Below, piece by piece: positions 8,356-14,338 of a stretch of 29,607 nucleotides of DNA. Source of the DNA: Treponema sp. GTDB taxonomy: Bacteria > Spirochaetota > Spirochaetia > Treponematales > Breznakiellaceae. The first letter of the stretch is position 1; each line of letters starts with the position of its first letter. The DNA is taken from the NCBI GenBank assembly GCA_031259035.1, contig JAIRLZ010000121.1, forward strand, positions 1-29,607, written 5' to 3'. The position numbers and the translations under genes were made by a program. A model generated the notes under the pieces. It saw only the letters and a program-made list of their open reading frames with translations, did not search any database and was not told where the DNA came from.

Positions 8356-9732
8356 ATGAAGAATATTCTTATCGTAGATGACGAAGCGGGCATACGGAAA
8401 ACGCTGGGACTCATTTTGGAAGACGAGGGATATCGCGCGCTCAGCGCGGAAGACGCTCTCGTTGCGCTTGATATGCTGATGAAGGAAGAAGTCAATGTCG
8501 TCTTCCTTGATGTGCTGCTTCCCAACATGGGCGGGCTTGAGGCGCTTGAAAAAATCCGCAAAAGGCATCCCGATATTGAGATAGTGATGATTTCCGGTCA
8601 TGCCACCGTGGATATGGCGGTGCGCGCCGTGAAATTAGGCGCGTTCGATTTTCTGGAAAAACCGCTCTCTCTGGACAAGGCGCTTGTCACCTGCCGGAAC
8701 GCCCTTGCTTTGCAGGCGTTGAGAAGAGAAAACCTTTCGCTCAAACGAAATTCCGGCGTTCAGCAGGAAATCATCATAGGAACAAGCAAGCGAATCGAAG
8801 AGGTGAGGAAGCTGGTGAAGCAGGTCGCCGCAAGCGATTCCCGCATCCTCATAACCGGTGAAAGCGGGGCGGGAAAAGATGTTGTCGCGCAGGCGATTCA
8901 TCACTATTCCGGCAGAAAAGACGCGCCTTTCGTGGAAGTCAACTGCGCGTCCATTCCGGACGCGCTTATCGAGAGCGAGTTGTTCGGACACGAGAAGGGC
9001 GCTTTTACCGGCGCGGTGTCGAACCGTATAGGACGTTTTGAGATGGCGGATCACGGGACGCTTTTCCTTGATGAGATCGGCGACATGTCTCAACCGGCGC
9101 AGGCGAAAGTGTTGCGCGTCATACAGGAACAGAAGATAGAGCCTTTGGGCGGGGAGCGTTCGATACCGGTGGATGTTCGCATTATAGCGGCGACCAATAA
9201 AGATTTGGAAAAAGAGTGTGAAGCCGGACGCTTCAGGCAAGACCTTTTTTTCAGACTCAACGTCATTCCGGTCTACATGCCTCCGCTTCGGGAACACGCC
9301 GATGATGTGCCGGGGCTTTTATCCTATTTTCTGGGCAAGATGGGCAGCGAAAAAGCCGCGTCCATAACTTTTGACGAGTCCGCCCTCCAGATGCTCCTTT
9401 CCTACAAGTGGCCTGGCAACATACGGGAACTGAGAAACCTCGCCGAACGCATCGTGGCGCTGTCTGAGAGCAGCCGTATCACCGGCGGAGCCATCGCCGG
9501 CTTATTGCGAAAACCTGATGGAACCCCAAATGGAAGCCGCGAAGACGAGCCGCTTTCGGTGGACATACGGGCGCTTCCGTATAACAAGGCGAAAGAGGCG
9601 TTTGAAAAGGAGTATTTGGCATGGCATTACCGCAAAAACGGCTGCACTATAGCCAAAACCGCGGAAGCCATCGGCGTATACCCCGGCAATCTCCACGCGA
9701 AATTAAAAAGATATGGCATTACGAAAAAATGA
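8356..9732 (+). CDS. NtrC-family sigma-54-dependent response regulator
   Basis: 458 residues in the classic three-domain order. The receiver domain (1-120) has acidic residues DDE at 8-10, phosphoacceptor Asp52 and Lys102. The AAA+ domain has Walker A GESGAGKD at 168-175, the sigma-54 contact loop GAFTGA at 215-220 and Walker B GTLFLDE at 234-240. A Fis-type HTH at the C-terminus ends NLHAKLKRYGITKK. Activators of this type remodel RNA polymerase with RpoN after phosphorylation by a histidine kinase. Its presence implies an rpoN gene elsewhere. No kinase lies next to it here. The start is ATG 8356, 18 bases after the upstream gene; the Shine-Dalgarno is weak. It resembles AtoC/NtrX; target genes cannot be read from the sequence. 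Confidence 0.93.
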   Translation: MKNILIVDDEAGIRKTLGLILEDEGYRALSAEDALVALDMLMKEEVNVVFLDVLLPNMGGLEALEKIRKRHPDIEIVMISGHATVDMAVRAVKLGAFDFLEKPLSLDKALVTCRNALALQALRRENLSLKRNSGVQQEIIIGTSKRIEEVRKLVKQVAASDSRILITGESGAGKDVVAQAIHHYSGRKDAPFVEVNCASIPDALIESELFGHEKGAFTGAVSNRIGRFEMADHGTLFLDEIGDMSQPAQAKVLRVIQEQKIEPLGGERSIPVDVRIIAATNKDLEKECEAGRFRQDLFFRLNVIPVYMPPLREHADDVPGLLSYFLGKMGSEKAASITFDESALQMLLSYKWPGNIRELRNLAERIVALSESSRITGGAIAGLLRKPDGTPNGSREDEPLSVDIRALPYNKAKEAFEKEYLAWHYRKNGCTIAKTAEAIGVYPGNLHAKLKRYGITKK

Positions 9733-9773
9733 GCGGGCGCTGTTCTCGCGTGCATAAATTTCCTCACATAATA

Positions 9774-9802
9774 TTGACAAAACGCGGATAATCTACTATA
9801 CA
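9774..9802 (+). promoter_or_regulatory. Predicted promoter upstream of the lexA leader
   Basis: TTGACA at 9774-9779 and TATACA at 9797-9802 with a 17-base spacer. The predicted start near 9809 lies about 300 bases before lexA with no gene between, so the transcript has a long leader or is a separate small RNA. I do not recognise tmRNA, RNase P, SRP or 6S consensus blocks in 9809-9955. Confidence 0.6.
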
Positions 9803-9959
9803 TAAGTAATGAGACTTTCCCAGACGCATCTCGCGCTGGTTTTGAAAAGGCTTTTGTGAAAAACTTTTGAAAAAGCGGTCTGAAGGCGGCTTTCCCAACG
9901 GCGAGCGGCGGTTGCGCGACTGAAGTTTGGAGAAGGCATCGAGCGTATAAATAATGGAC

Positions 9960-10083
9960 TTGTTTAACAACCCGATTGGTTGTTAAACAAATCGCGCTGT
10001 TTTTCAGGCTAAAGCCGGCTTTAGCCTTGCAAAACCGCGTTTTTTTAATGGTTGTTGTTCAGAAACTGAGGTTTCTGAACAAC
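9960..10083 (+). repeat. Three consecutive perfect hairpins in front of lexA
   Basis: Hairpin 1 is TTGTTTAACAACC (9960-9972) with its exact complement at 9978-9990 and a 5-base loop. Palindrome 2 is AGGCTAAAGCC (10006-10016) followed at once by its complement (10017-10027). Hairpin 3 is GTTGTTCAGAAAC (10054-10066) with its complement at 10071-10083 and a TGAG loop, ending 29 bases before the lexA start. The repeat unit GTTCAGAAAC also occurs in element R1 at 1524. They could be terminators, attenuators, operator sites or inserted palindromic repeats. A Bacillus-type LexA box (GAAC-N4-GTTC) is not present. Confidence 0.7.
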
Positions 10084-10112
10084 TCTAATGTACAAAAATC
10101 CTGGGAGGGCTT

Positions 10113-10739
10113 ATGAAGGAACTTACCATCCGTCAGCGTGAAGTGTTAGACTTCATCACCGGTTATATTAAGACCCATACGTATTCTCCGGCAATACGGG
10201 ATATTGCCGTTCATTTTGGCATGACGCCGAAAGGCGCGCATGATCATGTAACCGCGCTGAAAAGGAAAGGGTGTCTTAAAAACGATTCAAGTTATCCAAG
10301 AACCATTGAGATTTCCGATGACAGCCATCCGCTTGCATTCACAGACGTGCCGATTCTGGGAAGCATCGCCGCCGGCACGCCCATCTTCGCGGAAGAGAAC
10401 TATGACGGCGTTATCACCATGCACCGCTCCATGCTGAGGAAGGGGCGCGATTACTTTGCCCTGCGAATACGGGGCGATTCTATGGAGGGCGCCGGCATTT
10501 TCGAGGATGATATTGCGGTGATTGAGCAGTGCGACGCGGTAACCAACGGCGAGATTGCGGCGGTGCAGGTGGATGAAGCCGGCTGCGCGACCGCGACTAT
10601 AAAACGGTTTTTCAAAGAATCGAACCGCGTGTGCCTTATGAGCGAGAATCCAAAATATCCGCCCCTTTATTTTTATCAGGAGGGAAATCAGGATGTCCAT
10701 ATCCTCGGCAGGCTGTCAACGGTTATCCGTTCCTACTAA
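10113..10739 (+). CDS. lexA: LexA repressor (SOS response)
   Basis: 208 residues. ATG 10113 follows GGGAGGG at good distance. The N-terminal winged helix contains SPAIRDIAVHFGMTPKGAHDHV. The S24-type latent protease has the Ala87-Gly88 cleavage bond in GSIAAGTPI, nucleophile Ser123 in GDSMEGAG and general base Lys164 in ATIKRFF, so it should be self-cleaving when activated by RecA filaments. It represses DNA-damage genes. The recognition helix differs from the E. coli protein, so its operator is probably lineage-specific. holA follows nine bases after the stop and is likely co-transcribed, linking a replication clamp-loader subunit to the same control. Confidence 0.96.
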   Translation: MKELTIRQREVLDFITGYIKTHTYSPAIRDIAVHFGMTPKGAHDHVTALKRKGCLKNDSSYPRTIEISDDSHPLAFTDVPILGSIAAGTPIFAEENYDGVITMHRSMLRKGRDYFALRIRGDSMEGAGIFEDDIAVIEQCDAVTNGEIAAVQVDEAGCATATIKRFFKESNRVCLMSENPKYPPLYFYQEGNQDVHILGRLSTVIRSY

Positions 10740-10748
10740 AGAGACGCA

Positions 10749-11738
10749 ATGGAAGCGAATTTTCTCTTTCTCGGTCCCGAACTAGGCGAGAAGCAGGACG
10801 CGGTTGACGAAATCCGCGCCAAACTGAAGGGCGCCGGCGCTTCAACCGCCGCTGGCGCTCTGGAAGAGACGGCTTTCTACGCGGGGGAGACGCCCATGCA
10901 GGACATTGTTTCCGTACTGCGGAATGGCTCCCTTTTTTCAGACGCCCGTCTTGTTTTTATCAGAAATGCGGAAAACATCAAAAAAAAAGAAGAGATAGAC
11001 GCGCTCGCCGCTTATATTGTTGATCCCGCCGATAATACGACTCTTATCCTTTTGTCCAATGAAAACAGTATTGCCAAGCCCATTGAAAACGTGATCCCCC
11101 CGAATGGAAAGCGAATTTTTTGGGAAATGTTTGAAAACCGCAAACACGAATGGCTTGCGAATTTTTTCAGAAGAGAGGGGTTTTCCATAACCAGAGAAGG
11201 CGTTGACACTATACTTGAACTGGTGGAGAACAACACCGAATCCCTGCGCCGTGAATGCTCGCGGCTGTGCCAGTTTATAGACTCTTCAAGCAAGGAAAAA
11301 AACATTGCATCTGAAGACGTGGAAAAATGGCTTTCCCATACGCGGGAGGAATCCACGTTCACCTTGTTTTCACGCATCGCCCAAGCCGATCTCGCCAAAA
11401 GCCTTGAGTCCCTCCACACCCTGCTCCTTGCCAAAGAAGCGCCGCCCGCGATTTTCGCCGGTTTGACATGGTGTTTTCAGAAACTGCGCGATTACCTCTT
11501 CCTTATGGAGGAACATGCCGTCAATGACGCGGAACTCAGAAAAATCGGCCTCGCGTCTCCCAAAGCGCGTAAGGATTACGAGCAAGCCGCCCGCTTCTAC
11601 GACACGTGGTCTGTGGACGCCTGCCTCTCCCTTACGGCTGAATACAATGTGCTGCTGCGTTCCGCAGGTCAGGGGCTTGAAAATCTGCTCATGGACAGGT
11701 ACGTGTACAAGTTGTGGGAGGCCGGGCGGCGCTCATAG
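10749..11738 (+). CDS. holA: DNA polymerase III delta subunit
   Basis: 329 residues, the usual HolA length. The N-terminal AAA+-like domain lacks a functional Walker A, as in other delta subunits (FLFLGPELGEKQDAVDEI). The middle has ARLVFIRNAENIKKKEEIDAL and LILLSNENS, and the C-terminal collar domain contains STFTLFSRIAQADLAKSLESL and later LRKIGLASPKARKDYEQA. Delta opens the beta sliding clamp as part of the clamp-loader complex. The gene follows lexA closely (spacing nine bases) and ends just before palindromic element R2. Confidence 0.92.
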   Translation: MEANFLFLGPELGEKQDAVDEIRAKLKGAGASTAAGALEETAFYAGETPMQDIVSVLRNGSLFSDARLVFIRNAENIKKKEEIDALAAYIVDPADNTTLILLSNENSIAKPIENVIPPNGKRIFWEMFENRKHEWLANFFRREGFSITREGVDTILELVENNTESLRRECSRLCQFIDSSSKEKNIASEDVEKWLSHTREESTFTLFSRIAQADLAKSLESLHTLLLAKEAPPAIFAGLTWCFQKLRDYLFLMEEHAVNDAELRKIGLASPKARKDYEQAARFYDTWSVDACLSLTAEYNVLLRSAGQGLENLLMDRYVYKLWEAGRRS

Positions 11739-11756
11739 CCTGTGCGCCTTGGCCGC

Positions 11757-11876
11757 TAGGAGCCTGTGGGACTTAGGAACTGCGCAAAAATAAAATATGG
11801 AACATGTTATTTCCGCGCGGATCCTTAGAGTAATTCGCATAAAGAAATGCGTAATTTTCGCCTTTCGAGGCTCCTA
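11757..11876. repeat. Palindromic element R2 (TAGGAGCCT...AGGCTCCTA)
   Basis: A 120-base element bounded by the 9-base inverted repeat TAGGAGCCT (11757-11765) and AGGCTCCTA (11868-11876). Inside is a hairpin core at 11782-11820, GCGCAAAAATAA... to ...TTATTTCCGCGCGG, that matches the core of R3 (13393-13431) at 36 of 39 positions. A further imperfect stem pairs TTCGCAT near 11833 with ATGCGTAA near 11847. It lies between the convergent holA and transporter genes. Its right end supplies the TAG stop codon of the transporter (minus strand, 11874-11876), so the element edge overlaps coding sequence. Confidence 0.7.
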
Positions 11877-12563
11877 ACGCAACCCTTCCGCTTTCTTCAG
11901 TCCAGACACCGCCAGATACGTCGCCGGCGTCATAACGACCTCTATGGCGCACTTGAAGAAATAATTCGTCAGTACGAGAGACCAAAACAATTCCCAGCCG
12001 AAAACGCCGGTCAGACTCGCTATGATCACAAAGACAAGGCTGTCTAGCAATTCCCCGGCAAGGGTGCTGCCTATAGTTCTGATCCATAAAAATCGTCCGT
12101 TCATGGCTTTTTTTATGATTACCATGATGATGGAGTTGGAAAACTCGCCCGCCAAATAGCCTGCGAGACTCGCAAGCGCGATACCGCCCGTGCTCATGCC
12201 GCCTAAAATGGCGTCAAACGCGGCGCCACCCGCGTATTGTTCCCATTCGGCGTCTGCGGGCAGCATACGGAGCAGGAAGAACAACAGGGAAGAAAACGCG
12301 AGGGCTATGAAGCCCGTCCAGATGACTTTTCGGGAAGCGCGGAATCCATAGACTTCGGTGAGTATGTCGCCAAACACGTAAGACAACGGGAAAAGGAGGG
12401 TGCCGCCGTCAAAAGCCATGCGGGTATTGAACACGGAAAAGCCCAAATCCACGATTTTCGCGGAAGAGGCCACATTGCTGACCACAAGAATTGCGGTGAA
12501 GAAGGTCATCACCCTGTCAAGGCAACGGAAACGGTCGCCAGGTTGAGCGTTGAAAGAGACCAT
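11874..12563 (-). CDS. yhhQ: Queuosine precursor transporter (YhhQ/VUT family)
   Basis: 229 residues from ATG 12563, chosen because AAGGAG precedes it at good spacing; the frame stays open further upstream without such support. About six hydrophobic segments are visible, starting with VMTFFTAILVVSNVASSAKIV. The family hallmarks are DGGTLLFPLSYVFGDILTEV, YGFRASRKVIWTGF, the EWEQYAG block, and the later LAGYLAGEFSNS and RTIGSTLAGELLDS. Members import preQ0/preQ1 or queuine for tRNA queuosine modification across the inner membrane. The gene stands alone on minus, with its own promoter and a structured leader. The last codon lies within repeat R2. Confidence 0.93.
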   Translation of the reverse strand: MVSFNAQPGDRFRCLDRVMTFFTAILVVSNVASSAKIVDLGFSVFNTRMAFDGGTLLFPLSYVFGDILTEVYGFRASRKVIWTGFIALAFSSLLFFLLRMLPADAEWEQYAGGAAFDAILGGMSTGGIALASLAGYLAGEFSNSIIMVIIKKAMNGRFLWIRTIGSTLAGELLDSLVFVIIASLTGVFGWELFWSLVLTNYFFKCAIEVVMTPATYLAVSGLKKAEGLR

Positions 12564-12590
12564 AGAAACTCCTTGTTTTGTTTGGGGAAC

Positions 12591-12647
12591 AGAACGCCGC
12601 TTGCCAGCGATCCGTTCTCTCTGGCGGGTTTTACGAGGAAGACCGCC
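12591..12647 (-). promoter_or_regulatory. Structured leader of the queuosine precursor transporter mRNA
   Basis: Read on minus, two stems lie between the predicted transcription start (about 12655) and the AAGGAG. The first is GGCGG (12647-12643) pairing with CCGCC (12627-12623). The second is AGAAC (12618-12614) pairing with GTTCT (12595-12591), enclosing CGCT/AGCG. It does not fit the preQ1-I consensus that I know, so a riboswitch is only a possibility. Confidence 0.4.
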
Positions 12648-12661
12648 TTCTGTCAAGAAAT

Positions 12662-12689
12662 AATATACCAACAACGCCGCAGGTGTCAA
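12662..12689 (-). promoter_or_regulatory. Predicted promoter of yhhQ
   Basis: On minus, TTGACA (12689-12684) and TATATT (12667-12662) with a 16-base spacer, about 100 bases before the yhhQ start. It sits next to the inner edge of the insertion-sequence remnant. Confidence 0.6.
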
Positions 12690-12704
12690 GCGTGCGTGAT
12701 GCCT

Positions 12705-12961
12705 CATTTAGAAAAAGTAACTTTAGACCGCCGGTTCCCTTCCCGAAGGAGAGGACTGAGCGGCGATGGCCTCCCGCAACGCGAGGACGGCCTTGTTGAC
12801 ATTGTGGTGTAAGTGAACCGGATTGTAAAGCCCGCGGAGCCGGGCGAGTTCCGCTTTTACCTCGGTCGTGCTTTTTCTCGTGCATAGTTAACCCCATGGT
12901 GACCTCCGATACCTGTCGCTACCGGATAGTCTGCCTCGATTTGGGTTGCTTTTTCTAAATG
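12705..12961. mobile_element. Decayed insertion-sequence remnant with inverted repeats
   Basis: Bounded by CATTTAGAAAAAGTAAC at 12705-12721 and the complement-oriented GTTGCTTTTTCTAAATG at 12945-12961, 16 of 17 positions matching. A further partial copy, GTTACTTTTTC, occurs at 12980-12990. Between them lies a short minus-strand frame that reads like the end of a transposase. With the rplU promoter and yhhQ leader on either side, this 257-base stretch explains most of the gene-free region 12564-13077. Confidence 0.45.
12723..12887 (-). pseudogene. C-terminal remnant of a transposase/integrase-like protein
   Basis: On minus, a 54-codon frame between a TAA at 12888-12890 and the stop at 12723-12725, without a start codon. 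It encodes TRKSTTEVKAELARLRGL, then YNPVHLHHNVNKAVLALRE and a short tail. The pattern 'xxEVKxxLxxLRxLYNPVxLxxxVNxAxxxL' resembles the C-terminal end of DDE integrase-type transposases. The upstream coding part is missing or frame-shifted. Identification is by pattern only. Confidence 0.42.
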
Positions 12962-13009
12962 ATGCGCGGGCTCCTTTGGGTTACTTTTTCGATGAGCCAA
13001 TGCGCCCGC

Positions 13010-13037
13010 TTGACATTTTTGTAGTTTTTACTATAAT
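13010..13037 (+). promoter_or_regulatory. Strong promoter of rplU
   Basis: TTGACA at 13010-13015 and a perfect TATAAT at 13032-13037 with a 16-base spacer. The predicted start is near 13044, giving a leader of about 34 bases that contains AAAAGGA in front of ATG 13078. Confidence 0.8.
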
Positions 13038-13077
13038 AGAGCGATATTTTAACCTATGAAATGAAAAGGATGTTTTC

Positions 13078-13404
13078 ATGTACGCTTTAGTTGAAATAAA
13101 AGGCAAACAGTATAAAGCTGAAAAAGACGCGCTCTTAAAGGTCGATCTTCTTGACAAGGAACCCGGTTCGGCGCTGGACATTGATTCGGTGCTGCTTATT
13201 TCCGGTGATACGGTTACGGTGGGAGACCCCTATGTACGGGGCGCCTGTGTGTCTGCGGTGGTGGAAAGCCACGGACGGGACAAAAAGATCATCGTGTTCA
13301 AGTACAAACCCAAGAAAGATTATCGCAGGACAAAAGGACACCGGCAAGGGTATTCCATCATTAAGATCAAAGACATTGCAAGCGGAGGTACCGCGCAAAA
13401 ATAA
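13078..13404 (+). CDS. rplU: 50S ribosomal protein L21
   Basis: 108 residues, typical L21. It starts MYALVEIKGKQYKAEKD and includes KIIVFKYKPKKDYRRTKGHRQGY, the conserved 23S rRNA-binding segment. It is the first gene of the usual L21-Prp-L27-Obg order. ATG 13078 has a clear Shine-Dalgarno. Its last codons (Thr-Ala-Gln-Lys-stop) are inside the left arm of hairpin R3, so the terminator-like element overlaps the coding end. Confidence 0.97.
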   Translation: MYALVEIKGKQYKAEKDALLKVDLLDKEPGSALDIDSVLLISGDTVTVGDPYVRGACVSAVVESHGRDKKIIVFKYKPKKDYRRTKGHRQGYSIIKIKDIASGGTAQK

Positions 13405-13431
13405 AATGTGGAACATGTTATTTTTGCGCGG
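13391..13431. terminator. Hairpin R3 at the end of rplU, probable bidirectional terminator
   Basis: CCGCGCAAAAATAA at 13391-13404 pairs perfectly with TTATTTTTGCGCGG at 13418-13431, and ATGT pairs with ACAT inside around a GGA loop. A GC clamp with A and U runs in the stem is compatible with termination in either direction. The core is a repeat shared with R2. If it terminates efficiently, prp-rpmA-obgE would need another promoter or depend on read-through. Confidence 0.6.
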
Positions 13432-13506
13432 TTTCTGAGCCGGTTTCAACACGAGAATCAGGCGGGACTGGTTGCGGGAAAGCGGGCGTTAGACTGTTTT
13501 TCCCTA

Positions 13507-13607
13507 AGGAACTGTTCAGAAATAACATGACCGTTTGGTCATGTTATTTCCTAATTGCGTAAGCAATTAAAACAAAATGCTGTGCATTCTATTTATGAAC
13601 AGTTCCT
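13507..13607. repeat. Palindromic element R4 with 12-bp inverted ends and three nested hairpins
   Basis: AGGAACTGTTCA at 13507-13518 is matched exactly in inverted orientation by TGAACAGTTCCT at 13596-13607. Inside are a perfect 14-bp stem, GAAATAACATGACC (13519-13532) with its complement (13537-13550) and a GTTT loop, then AATTGC-GTAA-GCAATT, then AATGC-TGT-GCATT. The first 44 bases are nearly identical to R1. It fills much of the 289-base gap between rplU and prp; I see no convincing promoter in the rest of that gap. Confidence 0.8.
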
Positions 13608-13693
13608 AAATCTACAGCCTGTTTCCAATTAAAACGGCGGCAGGCGCGTGACATTCTAAAAGAGAAGTTCACGAGATGTGTTAGTTGCGGCAG

Positions 13694-14026
13694 ATGATTG
13701 CCATTGAAATTGTTTTGGATAATGATCTTCTCAAGCAGTGCAGGATAAAAGGTCATGCCCAGGCGGGCGGCAAGGGAAAAGATATTGTTTGCGCCGCGGT
13801 TTCGGCGCTTGCGCGGACGGCGGCGGCGGCGCTTGCCGGTCAAGACGGCATTGCGGCGCGTTGCGAGGCGAAGAAGCCGGGTGAATTCTTTTTGGAAGTA
13901 GTTGAATGCGCCGAAGCGAAAAAGGATTTTCTGTCTGGTGTGGGAACCTTCCTTACGATTGGTCTTGATTCTGTTGCGAGGGACTATCCAAAACAGTGTT
14001 GGTTGTCTATAAACACTGCCGTTTAG
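13694..14026 (+). CDS. prp: Ribosomal-processing cysteine protease Prp
   Basis: 110 residues from ATG 13694, preferred over an upstream in-frame TTG because homologues begin with a short MIxxxI segment. Catalytic His21 lies in IKGHAQAG and catalytic Cys33 in DIVCAAVSAL, both in the family arrangement. In Firmicutes the enzyme removes an N-terminal extension from L27 before ribosome assembly. It sits between rplU and rpmA as usual, but the L27 encoded next door starts directly with the mature-type sequence, so the substrate here is unclear. The Shine-Dalgarno is weak. Confidence 0.88.
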   Translation: MIAIEIVLDNDLLKQCRIKGHAQAGGKGKDIVCAAVSALARTAAAALAGQDGIAARCEAKKPGEFFLEVVECAEAKKDFLSGVGTFLTIGLDSVARDYPKQCWLSINTAV

Positions 14027-14057
14027 AAAAGATAACGTAAAACAAAGGAGCATAATC

Positions 14058-14309
14058 ATGGCTAGAAAAAGAGGCGGAAGCGGCGCAAAGAACGGGAGGG
14101 ATTCAAATCCCCAGTACCTTGGCGTGAAGGCGTCCGGCGGTTCTATAGTTAAAGCGGGAACAATTATTGCGCGGCAGCGCGGCACAAAAATCCATCCGGG
14201 CGCGAATGTGGGCTTGGGCGGGGACTATACGTTGTTCGCCCTTGTTGACGGCGTAGTGTCCTTTACCCAGCGCCGCGGCAGAAAGCTCGCCAACGTAGTG
14301 CAAAACTAG
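14058..14309 (+). CDS. rpmA: 50S ribosomal protein L27
   Basis: 83 residues; ATG 14058 follows AAAGGAG. The N-terminus MARKRGGSGAKNGRDS is of the short type, as in E. coli, and has no upstream extension, since an in-frame stop lies just before. The body has GVKASGGSIVKAGTIIARQRG, IHPGANVGLGGDYTLFAL and DGVVSF. The L27 tail reaches the peptidyl-transferase centre and helps place tRNA. It is 31 bases from prp and 29 bases from obgE. Confidence 0.97.
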   Translation: MARKRGGSGAKNGRDSNPQYLGVKASGGSIVKAGTIIARQRGTKIHPGANVGLGGDYTLFALVDGVVSFTQRRGRKLANVVQN

Positions 14310-14338
14310 CGTTTGTCTTTCATATAGCCAATCGAGAC

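Noticed and set aside
8635..9297. A 220-codon minus-strand frame opposite the sigma-54 activator
   Set aside because: Complement of the conserved AAA+ domain, no homology-like features.
9809..9955. tmRNA, RNase P RNA, SRP RNA or 6S RNA upstream of lexA
   Set aside because: None of the conserved blocks of these RNAs that I know was found; only the possibility of an unknown RNA is kept.
10054..10083. Bacillus-type LexA operator in the third hairpin before lexA
   Set aside because: GTTC and GAAC are present but in the wrong order and spacing (GTTC-N16-GAAC), so it does not fit GAAC-N4-GTTC.
12237..12812. A 191-codon plus-strand frame
   Set aside because: Antisense to yhhQ and its leader; the minus strand encodes a clear membrane transporter with a good ribosome site.
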